Shown: positions 34,301 through 47,955, counted from the first letter of the stretch. The stretch: 64,000 bases of DNA from Larimichthys crocea (GCF_000972845.2 NC_040022.1:18840713-18904712); one strand, 5' to 3'. The notes: generated by a model not told the origin, from the sequence alone. Numbers and translations are program-made.

Positions 34301-37300
34301 AAAACTGACAGTTTCACAGTGTTTACTCAATCTCAGATTTCCCTGAAGAAGAAGTCAGAAATATCTTCCTGTGTGCAAAATAACTTGTCTCTTCTCCAAT
34401 ATGTAATTTATCCTGTGCAAAGAGCTCCAGCGCAGCACGCCCCGTGTGATTTTTAATGTTAGTCACACCATGTAGCATTATAATCAATTTAGTTTGAATT
34501 AGCTTTTTTTGGTCAAACTTGAATGTTAATTTTAATATTTTTTCTTTCACAGTATGAATTCAAACTGAAGAATATAAAGAAAAAGAAGGTCAACATTGTC
34601 GTTTCCACCGATTGCATCAAAGTGATTTTGCGTAAAAAGAAGGTCAGTCCTATAAAATGTGACTTAAATTATATCATTTTTCAAAAAGACTCTGTCACAG
34701 TCAACCTGTGTGTGTTTTTGTGTTGTGACAGAGAAAAGGGTGGTCATGGGATGACAACATCACCTTGGTGACACAGGATCCCATCTTCAGGTAGGCCCTC
34801 TTTAGGGTATTAAAACAAAAATAAAAAGAACAGCCAAATAACCCGGCAGCTTATAACCAGGTCATTGACACTTCATGTAACTTCCTTTTAACAGGATCTT
34901 CTATGTCTCACATGATGCCCAAGACTTGAAGATCTTCAGTTATATAGCGAGAGATGGACAGAGCAACAATTTCCGCTGCAATGTTTTCAAGTCAAAGAGA
35001 AAAGTAGGTTTAACTCCAGATAAACTAAAACTGCTTAAAAGATAATTCTGGTGATATAATAGGTTTTTCATACTGTCAACAAATCCAATGAAAAGACCAA
35101 CGAACTGAGATCCTATTAACAAGTATTTGTCCGTGTAGCTAAAGTCTGATTTAGCTTGTTCCCTTTGTGTCATAGACCTCCATTGCTGTCTAAAAACTAT
35201 TAAAAACGCATCAGCGAGACACACTGCTGCACTGGGTGACATGATCATTCATCATAATAAACATGGACACTGCAGTTTATTTTGAGTCAATCCCACATAC
35301 GCAGTAATAGCACCAAGACTCACTACTCGCTAAAGCAACACAGCTGAAAATAGTCCCCAATGAAGACATTATCTACTGTTTGAGTAATGTTTGCTTAAAA
35401 CTACAGTTCCCATCTGTGTTAGGATATTATTTAGCTTTTAGCTTTCCAGATCATAAAAGAAGCTCCTCAGAAATACTGAGTGCACATTTTTGCCGAGAGA
35501 TGGATGAGAAGATCAGTATAACTCTCATGTCTGCCTGAAGCTACAGCCAGCAGCTGGTTACCTTAGCTTAGCTTAGCATAAAGACTGGAAACAGAGGGAA
35601 ACAGCTAGCCTGACTGTGTCTGAAGGTAACACAGTCTACCTAAAGCTCCTCTAGCAGCTCCAGCACCTCTAAAGCTCACTAATTAACACGTTACATCTAC
35701 AGAAACCCAATGTGTAAAAACAACACATTGGTTGGGATTATTTGTTGGCTGGGCGCAGTCATCCATGTTAGACTTCAGTTTAAGATAAAAGACATGAAGA
35801 GCTTTAAACATGCTTAGAGAAGCTTGTACAGAGTTGTATCTTCTTATTTGACTCTCTGCAAGAAATCATTAGCATTTTTCCCAAAATGTCAAACTATTCC
35901 TGGATGAGTGTGCTTGGGGCTGAGAGCAACAGGACAGACTGGGGAGGTATTAAGAGATGGACAGACACTTGTTGTTGGTATTATCATGGATTTTGTTGAC
36001 TTTCACAAAAGTACAGAATATCCCCAGCTTTATCCTTTAAGTTGACTGCAAACATCAGCAATCAATCATCGCATTATGTTTTCAGCTCCACACTCTGTAC
36101 ATTGTTTCTAATGATGGTGTTATGCCCATTGTCTCAGTGATGTATAGTCCTGTTGGACCCTACTTATGACCAGTAAATGTTAAAGTAAGAGCAAAATGCA
36201 TATGAAAATGACTGGCATGTTCTTCTCCAATCTCCACATATCTGCATATCAAGCAGTGACATTTTTTCCCTCCGTGACAAAGACAAAGCATCAGTGAGGC
36301 CCACTCCCATCCCTTCACCATGGATACCAGACAGACAGTGACTTAGTGAAGCAGAATACTAATAATCCTGGTGGGAAGAGAAAAAACGAGGGGCTTTTTC
36401 ACTTAGCACTTAAAGACATTTTCACCATTGCTGAACAAATACCCACCACATTTTCAGGGACACGGCCAGTTGTGCCTCACTACCTCCCCGGGGCTGCCGA
36501 GCCTTATCGGAGCATTGCAGACCAAGCATGTGTGCTGAGTAGGAGGAGATGGACCAGCTGATAAGAAGATTTGATTTATTTTCATCACGGCATGTTGTGG
36601 CTCCCAGCAGGGCTTAGATGTCAGCTCAGCACGTCAACGGACCCTTTTTTTTTGGCCTTGGCCTTTAATTTTTAAAACAAAATTATGTTTTGTATTGATA
36701 GAGCAAGGTATTCAATTTCATGACTTTATTCCTGCGTTTATATATATATATATATTTCACGTGATTTAACTACTTTCAGCTTTGATACGTCTGACATTTT
36801 GACGAATGCCTTGTGGCAGGATGATCCTCCAGAGACAGATGACAATACTTTCATATCAACTGTGTCACAATTCAATACAAGAAAAGACAAAAACTCATCT
36901 TTAGTGAGATTGAAGAAGGACATGGTGGAGGAAGTTTAATTCCATTGGATTTAGGATGCTGCTATTGGACTGCGTGTTAGAGCTTTATGGAGAAAAGGAG
37001 CCTTGAAATCGATCTGAGAAGTGCTTGTGTCTCAAAGGCCACATTGAATTTCCTTTCTTTTGTGTTCAGCTTAAGAACCAGTGATACCCACATTCAAGCC
37101 AGAACAAAAACAAACATTTAAAAACGCTTTTACAGACAATACTTCAATTGAAACACACTGAGGTTTATTATTTTCAGTATTGATTAATCTGACAGTTATT
37201 ATATATTTTATTTGGTCTATGAAATTCACAATTCCCTAAATCCCAAGCTGACAAATCACTTGATTTGTCTGACCAATAGCCCAAAATATGAAAGATATTC

Positions 37301-38133
37301 AGTTTACTATCACATAAGACAAAGAAAAGCAGCAGATACTTGATTTTAAATAATAGATCAATAACAGGCAAATGATAAAATAAAGTGTGGGTGGTGGAGG
37401 GGATGTGTTGGTCTTGGTTTTGTGGAATCTAAAGGAATAGTTTGACACAAAATCTTTCACTTTGTTGCTGAGTTAGATGAGAAGATTGATACCACTCTCC
37501 TGACCACTCTCCACTCTAAGTGAATGAGCGTGTTTACAAAAATAATAAACGTGCATGAGTCAGTTTCTCATTTTAATAACTATGTTGACGCTGTGTATCA
37601 GGCACACACTGTACATGCGGGAGATATCCTACAACACAATCTTCAATCTCTCTGATCTTCAGGGTCCTGTAGCTAATTTTGGAGTTATTGCAAATTAAAC
37701 TGTCCCCGAATGATGACCTGATGATGCTGACACACCTACAGGGTCTCCTGCAATAATAACAAACTTTATCTTCACTCCCTTTGCCATCAAAGTTCCTTGC
37801 CTCTGAAATAGACCAATCCATCACTATGACAGCAGAACGTATGCAGAGCAGACGGACAAGGACAGGCAGCTGGAGCTCGTAATATCTTCTGACTTTACTT
37901 TGGTCTCCTCCTGTATCCCTCTTTCTTAATTTTCACCTCCCTTTCTGTCCCAACATTCCCCATTTTCTTGCTGCTTCTATTGTGTCTATTTTTCACCATC
38001 TATCTATCCACGTTTCTGCCTGTGCAACTCCTGTGGCACCTCATTTTCTCCCCTGCTGTGTGTCTTCATTTTTGTATCTTCCCTTACTGTGCTCCTCCTG
38101 CTGCTCTTCCCCCGCCCCTGCCCTCAAAACCTC

Positions 38134-38176
<43 letters not shown>

Positions 38177-41100
38177 CTCCTCTGTGTCCTCCCTTAAAGT
38201 CTCAAGCAATGAGGATCGTGCGGACGGTGGGTCAGGCGTTCGATGTGTGTCACCAGCTGACCCTGCAGCAGAAAAGCGATGACCAAGAGGATGAGGAGGG
38301 GAGGGCGGAGGAATCTGAGGCAATGCCAGGTGACTCACACCTAAACACACATACCCACACTCTTGCACAAAATTACATCCACAAATCCAGTCCGGTCTTC
38401 CTCCTCTCTCTCCTTTTCATACACACAAACTCAATCTCTTCCCACAGCAACACACACCTCAGGCCATCTTCTTCCTCTCTCCCTCTCTCATAAACATAAA
38501 CCCTGAGTGCCTGCAGAAACAAACTGAGGCAACTGAGCACAACTCTCTGAGAACAGATGTCATTATCCATCCTTGTTTTTGTGAGCAGCTTGCCATGCTG
38601 CAGACGCAGATGTGTTTTGGTGAGTCGTGCGAGCCATTGATCAAAGACCTTGTGAGAGCCTCTGCCAGATCTTTGCACACTGCTGCTGCAGCTGTCACTG
38701 CGTCTAGATATGTTGCAAACCATAAAACACCGAATGAAAATTCACCCTGATTTTTGTCTGGTCTCTCTGCAGCAAAGAAGAGGTTTGTATTGTCAGAGGA
38801 GACCGACCTTGAAGCCACTACAGAAGAGAGCATCGAAGAGTGTGCCTCTTCATCAGACCTGGAGAAGGGCAAAAAGGAAGAGGCCCTCTGTAACGATGGA
38901 AAGGTAATAAATAAAGATGATTTAAAGGGACCCTACACCAATTCTACAAGTTCAGTTCACTCATCAAGAAGAATACTTACGTAGACTTTTAAAGCAGTCG
39001 TATAAAGTCCTCTCTGGCTCTGGTGGAGCTTTTTGAGAAAATAACCTGGGTTATCTCAACTACATTAATGACAGCCTGTTTTGTGGGGTGTTAACCAGTT
39101 AAGGAGGGTCTAATTAAAGATGCTATGCTAGGTTGCATTATGGGAAATGTAGGATCCAGAGTTTGGCCCACACTAGGAACTAAAAGTCAGTATATTATAG
39201 CTTCTGCTGAAGGTTGGTCTTGCATGTTCAATAAGGTGTAAACCATGCTACTGAACTGCTTAATGCAAGTTTCCTCTTCCACCCAGACATGACACAAGTT
39301 ACTAGATCAAGGATCAAACATGATAAGCATGATATGTGATTGATTTTTGTTTCAGTAGTTCTCTTGATAAATAATTCTGTGAGGCTCACAGAGCCATGAT
39401 GAACGTTTGGCTTCATAAGGAGCTATATGAAAATCAGAAAACACCACTGAGTGGATCTATAGCAAGCAACTACGTCTTCAAGGCTTGTTTTTGAAGAAAC
39501 ACTCCACGCAGCTGTTTAATATTGATGCGATCGTATGGTTTATTAATGAAAACAAAGAAAGCTTTTCGAGCACTGCTCTGCTAATCCTGAGATGTCGGAC
39601 AAGAGGCTATCTGCTCTCTGATATTGGTAAGCTCATTTTACAACCAGGTCTCTGTGGCACTGTGAGCTTTATTATTCTGGTGTTGTGCTGATGAGGAGTT
39701 AATTAGTTTAATTCAACAGAAATAATTACATTGTTCCCTGAAAACAAGAGTGTTAGCTTTATTGTTTAAATATTTAATGCAATCCTGACACAATAAAACA
39801 ACAGTATTTCATATATCGATCTCACCTGCAAACTTTCTGCTCCTCCTGTGCTATTTGAAGGTCAAGTGTCCTTCACAGTGCAGTATTAATGACAAGAGAG
39901 TCCACCATATTGATCTCCCGTCTCAGATATGACAGATAAGTCATGTCCTTCGTGACTGCTCATCCCACAGCGCCACTCTAACATGATTACGTTTGTGAGT
40001 CATATTTCCTGTATGGAGTCCAGTTAATCTGTCAATCTAGTTGTAGACTCCACTGATTGAATCCCTTCCCCGAGAGTAAAATACAGAGCGTGATTGATTT
40101 GTTATGCTTGTGTTGTGGAGTGCACGAAATCTCAGCTTGAAATTTAACTCTCAATCATCAGACCTTAAAGCTTCTGTAATCAATATCTATATTAACAATA
40201 GATCAAATGTGTATCCGAAAGGAGTTCCTCATAATGACAGACCCTCAGCTCTGCAAAGCATTTTAACATCTTTCAGCTCATTGTTTTGGCTTTATAGCCA
40301 CCCTTTTTACTGTTCACTCTCTCTGTTTCCATTGCATCGTGTTTGGCAGGCAGCCGCTCAGCACTAAACAGCAGAACAAAGTGGAGCTTTTAGTTGCTAA
40401 AGAGCCAGACATTTTATCTGGAGACAAACGTTGGACTTTTATTAATCATATAGCCTGAAATATGGAATTAGTTAACGATGCTTCCATCTTGAGCTTGTAC
40501 AATGTCAAAGAATATAATTCAAAGGTCTAAAACATCAGCAAATGTCATGCTTTGGTTTCAGTTGTTCAAAATTTAAAGACCAAGCTCTTCTTTGTACACT
40601 TATCTCACAGTTAACATGTAATTCAGGTGGAAATCTGTCACAGAAGCAGGCAGCAAACAAAATCTTCCATCAACCGCAGCCTTGGTACAGCACCCACCGA
40701 TTCTTTATTGATCTTCCTTTGGACTAAAATACAGCTCCTTCTTTCATTTCTTTTATTTATACAGCTTGACATGGTACGTATAGAATTAATCTCTGTCCCC
40801 CTTAATGCTTACTGCACCTCACTACTTTAGATGTGTTTTTACACTCAAGCACTCATATCGTATTTTACTTTCCACTGTTACGCCAGTGTTTAGGATTGTT
40901 GGTTAGCCTAACCTATACTTTATTTTTAATTCTATCTACAGTACAGCCTGTCCACAGCCATATGTACTCTGGCTGTGATATATGATGTTTTGTTAAAATT
41001 TTGTGGTGAGCAGTAATATGGAAGATTTTTTAAACATTTTTTATATTTATTTTGGCAGCATCTTTGCTGCCAATGGCCCATTGCTGTAGAGGTTTTCCAC

Positions 41101-44100
41101 TACACCATTCAAGGATGATGTAGCAGTCAAGTGCAGAACTGTGATTAGTCTTTAATTTCTTTTAATTTCTTGTGATTCCAAACATTTCAAACAACATTTT
41201 TGGCAACATTAAAAGGGGTGAATATATCACACATTCCTTCACATTACTTTAACTCAGAACCAGATTTCCTGTCAGGTGTCCGATAACCCGTCTCTCCTGC
41301 TGAGCTCCCCCATACTTGGAGCCTGTGTGTCGGGTCAGTCAGCAGCAGAAGCTCCCTGCTCTGACGAGCACCAGGTCCAACTCCTCCAGAGACAACTTCA
41401 GCAGCAGGAACAGCAGGCACTGGCAGCTTCAGCACAGGTACTTAGGTTTCTTTCTTTGCTGAATTTATGCAAATAAAAACAAAATAGATGACAGCATGAA
41501 TCATACATCCTAAATAGACCACAGATACATGTGTGTAGAACATATTGATCAACAGGACTAAAGGTGCCACCAGCCTGTACACCAGGCTGCTGCTGCCCAC
41601 CTATTATAATCTTATCACACAAATTGTAGCTATAAACAGAGGAAGTTGTCAACAATAATACACCGTTAATATAGAAAGTCTGAAGAAATCAGACTTTGAA
41701 GCAGAGTTTGTTTACAGACCATGTTTCTTCATTGCTCTGTCTGTTGAAGAGGTGTGCAGTTCAGGGAACAGATACCAGCAATCAGCTCCCATTGTTTTCT
41801 CCCCTCTGTTTTCTGTGGTTGCCATGGTCACACGGCAAGCTGCTGCAGCAAGTTGAGAAAGTTGAACCATCATAACCATCTGACGTCAGCAACAAAGGGC
41901 TGTGCACGCCGACGAGCAAGAGCCGCCACTGTGTTCACTATGAAAACAAAAGAGGCTGTCTGAAACCTTCAGAGTCGACAGCTGTATACATCACTGTAGT
42001 GCTTTGGGCTCAATGCTAACGTCATTGTGCTATCATGCTTATGTAAAGCAGGTATAACGCGTTTACCACCTTATTTATTAAATATGATATATAAAAAATA
42101 CTGACAACGTAAGTTTGGACTTGATGATAGTAGGTGCTAGATGAATGAACAAATGTCAAAGGGTCACCGCTAATTGTTGAGACATTTCAGTATGAACTAC
42201 AATTGTTAACCTGCTGGTGGCACTAAAGAAAAAGTCAGGGGATCCGTCCAGTAGCCGAGATATTTAAGTCTGAATCAAAGTACTACTACTCATAGATAAG
42301 ACTAAATTTAAAAATTGAGAGAATTTGAAGAGCATTTTTATTTCATTTGTACAAACATAACAACAAAAGGAACAAGTATGACATAAAGTAATCTTAAAGG
42401 CACATCAGAAACCCCCCAATTAAGATTATTGTAAAAGTTCATGTTGCTCGTCTCAAAACCTTTCAAACACATATTAAAACGAATAATTAAAATAAAAAAA
42501 TTCCGTCTAATCTTGAGAATAATAATTAGATGCTTTATTTATTTCCAATCAGTGGTGTGTTAAATAGGATGTGGTGATGTATTTCAGGGGTTATTAAATT
42601 CTCTTAAACACTTTCATTCCTCTTTTACATGAAGCTTTGGAAAGTTTCACATCAAATTAAATATGCCTGAGCAGTGGTTTCAAGGCCTTTGAAGATCTGA
42701 AGCGAACTTTTTTTACAGTCTATAGCTTGATTTGTCCAGAAGCTTATTCATAATTGATGTGTCATTACTGTCTAAAGAGTGAAACTTTTGACCAAACGAA
42801 CTCCAAACTTTAGAGTCACTGTGAAATTTAATTAGCAGGTTTACTGAGCCCGGTTGCCATTCCCAGCTGGCCCCGGGACTGAAGGACATCAGAGGGATTT
42901 TCTCCCTAAAATATGATCCAGTTTCACCAAAATCTTTGAAATAGTTGGTGGTGTGTGACTTAGTGCATAAAGTACGTCTCGTGGGTGATCATACCCAGAG
43001 CACATAGTTAAGGAAAACAGGGGTACGGGGCACAGAATGGAACAGAAATGGCAGAAATACCATTCACCTGATTACACATCGATGTTGCATCAATGTCAAC
43101 AACCTGTTATTTTATGGAAGAAAAGTTCCTTCAATGATTTGTTGGTCTGTTCAGGTCCACGTGCTCCAGGAGCAGCTGTCGGTGGAAGTGTGTGCACGCA
43201 CTGATGCCCAGGCCAGGGTGCAGAGGTTGCTGCAGCAGAACACCGACCTGCTGCAACACATTTCCCTGCTGGTCAAACAGATACAGGAACTGGAACTCAA
43301 AGCTGCTGGTCGGTTAACATCTAGTGAGTAGAAATCTATTGTTATCTACTGTTAACATTCAGCTTTGTTTTTAATTTTCAGTACATATTTTATTTTATAT
43401 GGTTTTCTCAAATCTTTCTCTGTTGCCATATTTTCCCTCTACTCATTCCTGCCATAAAATCCTTTTATCCCGTCGTCTCTTTTCCCCTCATCACTTTCTT
43501 TCCTTACCTCCTTCCTGCCATTATGGCTCCTTTTCCCATCCAATTCTGGCATGCAATTAATTATCCCATGGCAGCCCTCTCGGAGGATTCAGTCCTGCTC
43601 TCTGCTCTCCTCTCCCTTCATTTAGCCAGTGGCAAAATGCTGCTGTACGGTCATAAATTATCAAATCCTGTCAGCACATATGTCACCCCACTCCATATAA
43701 TCTCATCTGCTGTGCTTAAACCTCTCCTCTCATCTCTGTTTGAATGTGATAACTACCAGTTCTCTCTCTGCTTTGTTTCATCTTACACACCCTACGTTTG
43801 ATGTTTTGTCTCCGTCCTTAGTGGGCTCCCAGGACAGTCTTCTGGAGATCACTTTCCGTGCCAAACCCTCCACTACGCCCCGTGAACCCCTCACCACTTC
43901 CTCATCTATGGGCACTTTAGCAACTCAGTCACTGCTCCAGATTAGTGACAGTGCCTGGGTCCCTGGACCCTGCTCTCCAGGCACCAGGGGTATGGACACC
44001 AGTCCTCTGGGGCTCAGCAGCAGTGGAGTTCGGCTCGAGTGCTTCCGCTTCTCTTCGAGGGGGCCGGAGAGCCAGGAGCAGGGGCTGGACACAGGGGAGA

Positions 44101-44345
44101 CTCCCAGTGATGGAGTCCCAGATGACAGCTCGCTACTGGGGGAGCAAGTCCTGGGAGCCCTGGAGCTGCTCCGATTTAGGGAGTCAGGGATCGGATCAGA
44201 GTACGAATCAAACACAGATGAGAGTGATGACCGGGACAGCTGGGGGCAGGGGGAGGGGGTCATGGCTGACGGTGCTGCTCGACTTTTAAATGTGCTGAAT
44301 GCAGAGAGTCTGCCGGACTGCTTAGGGGATGAGATGGCTGTGTAG
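31280..44345 (+). CDS. nos1ap: Nitric oxide synthase 1 adaptor protein (NOS1AP/CAPON), 10 exons
   Basis: Exons are 31280-31384, 32342-32413, 34553-34642, 34732-34790, 34895-35003, 38200-38329, 38773-38903, 41276-41437, 43155-43323 and 43822-44345. All introns are GT-AG and phase is continuous, giving 516 aa (human about 506). The start [20 protein letters not shown] is that of vertebrate CAPON. A PTB domain covers about residues 26-175 and in the family binds Dexras1, Scribble and others. A Q-rich coiled coil covers about 264-340, including [15 protein letters not shown]. The last exon starts with the conserved [12 protein letters not shown], contains [15 protein letters not shown], and ends GDEMAV, the PDZ ligand that binds nNOS (human ends DDEIAV). 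The protein is a cytoplasmic and synaptic scaffold linking nNOS to targets. The middle region (residues 175-260) is acidic and diverged. Introns hold repeats at about 35030-35905 and 38925-39180. Teleost a/b paralogy is not decided. Confidence 0.97.
35030..35905. repeat. Repeat cluster in nos1ap intron 5 (unnamed repeat plus family D)
   Basis: From about 35030 to 35420 the sequence ('tttcatactgtcaacaaatc', 'tgggtgacatgatcattcat', 'gaaaatagtccccaatgaag') matches a repeat I recall from fish genomes. It is followed at about 35440-35905 by a family D foldback element ('accttagcttagcttagcat', and the end 'aaaatgtcaaactattcc'). No coding content is present. Confidence 0.6.
36738..36757. repeat. (TA)n tract in nos1ap intron 5
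   Basis: Ten TA units. A short fragment of family D begins later in the same intron, at about 37432. Confidence 0.95.
38135..38174. repeat. (AC)n microsatellite next to the nos1ap exon 6 acceptor
   Basis: Twenty AC units end 26 nt before exon 6 begins at 38200. The repeat therefore occupies the branch-point and polypyrimidine region upstream of the 3' splice site. CA repeats are known binding sites for hnRNP L, and they regulate splicing in NOS3 intron 13. A similar effect here is inference. Confidence 0.95.
38925..39180 (+). repeat. Dispersed repeat in nos1ap intron 7
   Basis: The phrases 'aaagggaccctacaccaatt', 'ctctggtggagctttttgag', 'taaccagttaaggagggtct' and 'gcattatgggaaatgtagga' are ones I recall as a common fish repeat. 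Only one copy is seen in this window, so the call rests on memory alone. Confidence 0.5.
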
Positions 44346-45400
44346 TGGTGCTCTTAAGGCTACACAAGACATCGTTGCACTTGCAGCTCAGAATCTGAAG
44401 GACTTTATTACACAGAAATCATGTGTCGTGACATCCGTAAACTGTGTCTGATACTGGACAGAGCGCTTACACACCACTGCTCTGAGTAAAGTTTTGAATT
44501 TTACCTTCAGATTTTGGTTTTAGTGTACACTGAGACAACGTCAAACCAGTATGAGTGGTGGAACTTAGAAGATTATTAAAAACAGAAAGGCAGAAAGTAT
44601 AATTGAATTCATAAATTTGATTGTAATGCTTAAGTTAACTTGCTTGCAACCTTAATGATTTCATAAAAGCAAACTTGATTTGATAAAATGATGGTGAGTC
44701 AATATCATTCATCGCGTCTACGAATGTCCAGTGATAAATACTCACACCAAATAATAAGCTAATATCAAGTTATAATAATAGGACTCCACTGAGCCCTCAT
44801 TATTAACAATGTTTAATAAGTCAAGTGTGTTTTTATCAAATCTCTTTAGCAAATAAATGGAAACGAGACGGAAGAGTCTGAGGCAATGCTATAGAGCTAA
44901 CTGCTAATGTCAGCATGCTAACATGTACTGTATGTATGTAAGCACACCTTTAGTATTTCTTCATTTCTCAGCTCCATTGCAGCTCCAAAGCCAAACTACT
45001 TCTACTAGTACTACGGTAATTCTAGACTTTGGCACAGTGCAGCTTTATTCAAACCTCGGACTGTCAGATAGTATAAACACTGTGGTGTTTCAGGTTCTGT
45101 CTGTGTGTTACATACTGTGTGCGTGTCAGTTTGATGATCGTTGTACCTTATATACATTCAATTCCCTGACTTGGTGCCATCGCCACTCGCTGGGCTTGTT
45201 ACACTGTGGTCGTGTCTGTGTTTATGGATTTGTGACACATCTGGCATGGACATGGTCATTTTGTCTGTTTTCTAATGGAGATCTGTGAAGACGAAAAATA
45301 CCTTTTTGCCAAGTCTGTCACTGTCACTGGATATGACACATTTTTGGAGTGTGAAAATTAAAACCTTGCTGTGCTTGTTATGACACTTAATCTGTAATTA
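44346..45400 (+). other. nos1ap: nos1ap 3' UTR region
   Basis: Downstream of the stop, possible poly(A) signals are AATAAA at 44852-44857 and ATTAAA at 45357-45362. I cannot tell which is used. The frame at 44923-45288 lies within this region and has no recognisable domain, so it is treated as chance. Confidence 0.5.
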
Positions 45401-47034
45401 CACATGGGTTTAAAAATGAGCATGTATCTCTCATATTTATGTTTTTTTAAAAAATACATTCATTCATTGTATATGGTTTGATTAACTCGTGCATTGCAAA
45501 AAAGAAAACATAGCATGTCTTTATCCTCTTTATCTCACTGTGTGCAGGTGCTGCTACATTCTGGTCTGTTTAAAAATGTAGTCACCACGTACTGTATTAG
45601 ACGTTAATGCCGTACTGCAGCACGATAAACTGCTGCATCACTGTTACTCCACCCTACAGATAAATTGTTTGGAAAGTCCTAAAGTACCAGTTCAGAAAAA
45701 GATGGAGGCGTATAAGACTTCTGGACTCGCTTCATATTCTTCTGGCCAGCTGTCGCACCAGCTCCTCCTCGCTGACTGTGAGCCAGCTCATTGAATCACT
45801 GAACTAGGGGACGTGTCTTTGAGCTCTTTCCAAAATCGATTAATCTCTTCCTGGCCCTCCTCTTTCCCTCTTCCTCTTCCTCACACACCTCTCCCTTTTT
45901 TTCCCTAAAGCTTGTCACCTCTCTCCCGCTCTCTTGCACTCACAATCTGTCTGCTGTATCCATCGATCCATATTTCCTTTGTCAATTCTTCCCAAGGTTG
46001 TGTCTGTTCTCACGAAGTGTACTAAAAATTAAAGTGCACTTATATCGATCTTTCTCCTTGTGGAATTACATGCCCTTTCTCAAATGCCGTCTGGTGTCAT
46101 GATATGTTCATAGCATTTGGTGTGACTCACTAATTGCTGAAATGAATCCACGGATGATTTAACACAGAAATATGTCTCCAACATAATGATAAGCGGCACC
46201 CGTTCCCGGGATGACCTTTTCAAAATGCTCGTTAGTATTTATAATTGGGTGAGAAAATGCATTGTGGGCTTGTGGAAGGCCTTTTGTGAGGGTGATGGCT
46301 CTCTATTATTGTTACATATACACCAGCTGTGGTCATTAAACAGGGTCATCTCCCATTACGCTCACTGTGTGTGCAGACAGCTGCAGCTTCATGTAACGTT
46401 GCAGATAAGCTGTAAAAATATGAAGAATATCAACCATTACCCACCCACATCCAGCCACGACACCCTGCAGCTCCGCTAGTGCAGCTGACACGGATTGTGG
46501 GAGGTATCCAGGACGCCGTTGACTCTCATTTACCTGATTCTAACGATAAGTGGTTATAGTATCATTCTGCTCACCCCCTCAAGTATTCTGCATGTAGAAT
46601 ACATTCAAAAAACATTGTTTTACTGTGCATACAGTGATGACTATTCAGTCAGATGGTGCACCAATTCAGGCCAGGCTGAAATATCTCAACGACATTGCAT
46701 TGAAATGTCATGATCCTCATAGGATGAACGCTAATGACTTTGATCATCCCTTGGCATCTTCAGCTGATCAATATTTCACTAAAGTGAATGAATTGACCTT
46801 CCTGAATGATATTCATGCTCTCCTACTTCAGATGTGAGGACGCCTGGGAAACACCAGTCTCTGTCTCTGTGTCATGAGGCATGCAGCAGCTTTTATGAGG
46901 ACTCATGAATCTTTTAGTCTTTTTCACTCATGTCCTGAAGAATAGTTAATATTCTGCTGCTCCATCATGTCCAGTTTTAATATTGAGAGTAATATGTCAT
47001 GATGGCAGAATGATTGGACAGATAAAGTGTTTCA

Positions 47035-47955
47035 CATTTCAGGAGATATTGCTTGTTCGCTTTCTTGTCAAGAATTAGAGGAGAAGACTGATACTACTCT
47101 TGTTTGCTGGCAACCAGTTAGCTTAGCATGACCAAAGATATTCTTTAACATAAGATAACGTATGCCAACAATTTCTACTATGATATGATGGAGTCTCACT
47201 TCCTGTCTCCAGGTGGGTATGGTCTCCTCCCCCCGATCTCCAAATCTCATTTGAAAGTGTAGTACATTTTGTGTAGATGGATGGTAACATGGTGCTTCCT
47301 GAGATGGTTCAGAAAGTTAATCTTTTGTGAAACAGACAAGAAAAGACAGAGAGACCTGATATCAGTCTTGCTGCTGAGCCTGAGACAGGTCTCCAATAGA
47401 GTTCATTTTTCAAAAAATGAGTCCAGAATTTAATTAAAAGCAAAATAATTGATCATATCCTGAGCTCACTTTTACTTCTCCCATAAGAGTCAATACACTA
47501 GAACAAACGGCAACTTCTACGGCTAAAGTGCCTCAAACTGCAGTTCCTCGAACAACCACTTGAAGATGTCAATCTCCATAAGTCCCTATTTTAAAATGTC
47601 CAACTTCACAGCAGAGCTAAACATGTTTACAGCCTGGTAGAAAACACGGTTTTGGTCCCTGGCTTGACGTCACACATGTATGCTAAATATAAGGTTAGCT
47701 TAGCTTAGCACAAAGACTGAAAACATGGGGGTGAAGTTAGCTATGCTAAGCCACTGTCGGGCAACCGCGTTTGCAGTGAAGACTGTAACAGGAAAAATGG
47801 CTTGCCTTGTTATTCTCAGTCTTTGTGCTAAATTATGCTAAACCTCATATTTAGCGTATAGACATGATACTGATATTTTGTATATATATATCTTTTCTAC
47901 AAGAAACCTAATTGGCCAAGCACACGTCCCAAAATGTTAAACTAGTCCTTTAAAT
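47035..47955. repeat. Family D foldback repeat with a family B fragment nested inside
   Basis: The left arm starts about 47035 ('aagaattagaggagaagact' and later 'agttagcttagcatgac'). The right arm ends about 47955 ('cccaaaatgttaaactagtcc'), in opposite sense. Between them, 47525-47690 is a clear family B segment ('aactgcagttcctcgaacaa', 'aaacatgtttacagcctggt'). The simplest reading is insertion of a family B element into an older family D element. Confidence 0.6.

Noticed and set aside
38089..38493. Frames with repeated TH or VC residues across CA/TG repeats, also at 13515-13715, 37968-38282 and 49994-50259
   Set aside because: They are products of dinucleotide repeats; the true nos1ap exon 6 uses one frame only from 38200 to 38329.
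38373..38872. Minus-strand frames of 116 and 137 aa in nos1ap intron 6 and exon 7
   Set aside because: They overlap each other and a confirmed exon on the other strand, and contain no recognisable domain.
43925..44289. Long frames of 112-114 aa overlapping the last nos1ap exon on both strands
   Set aside because: They are shadows of the conserved exon 10 frame, which matches the NOS1AP C-terminus.
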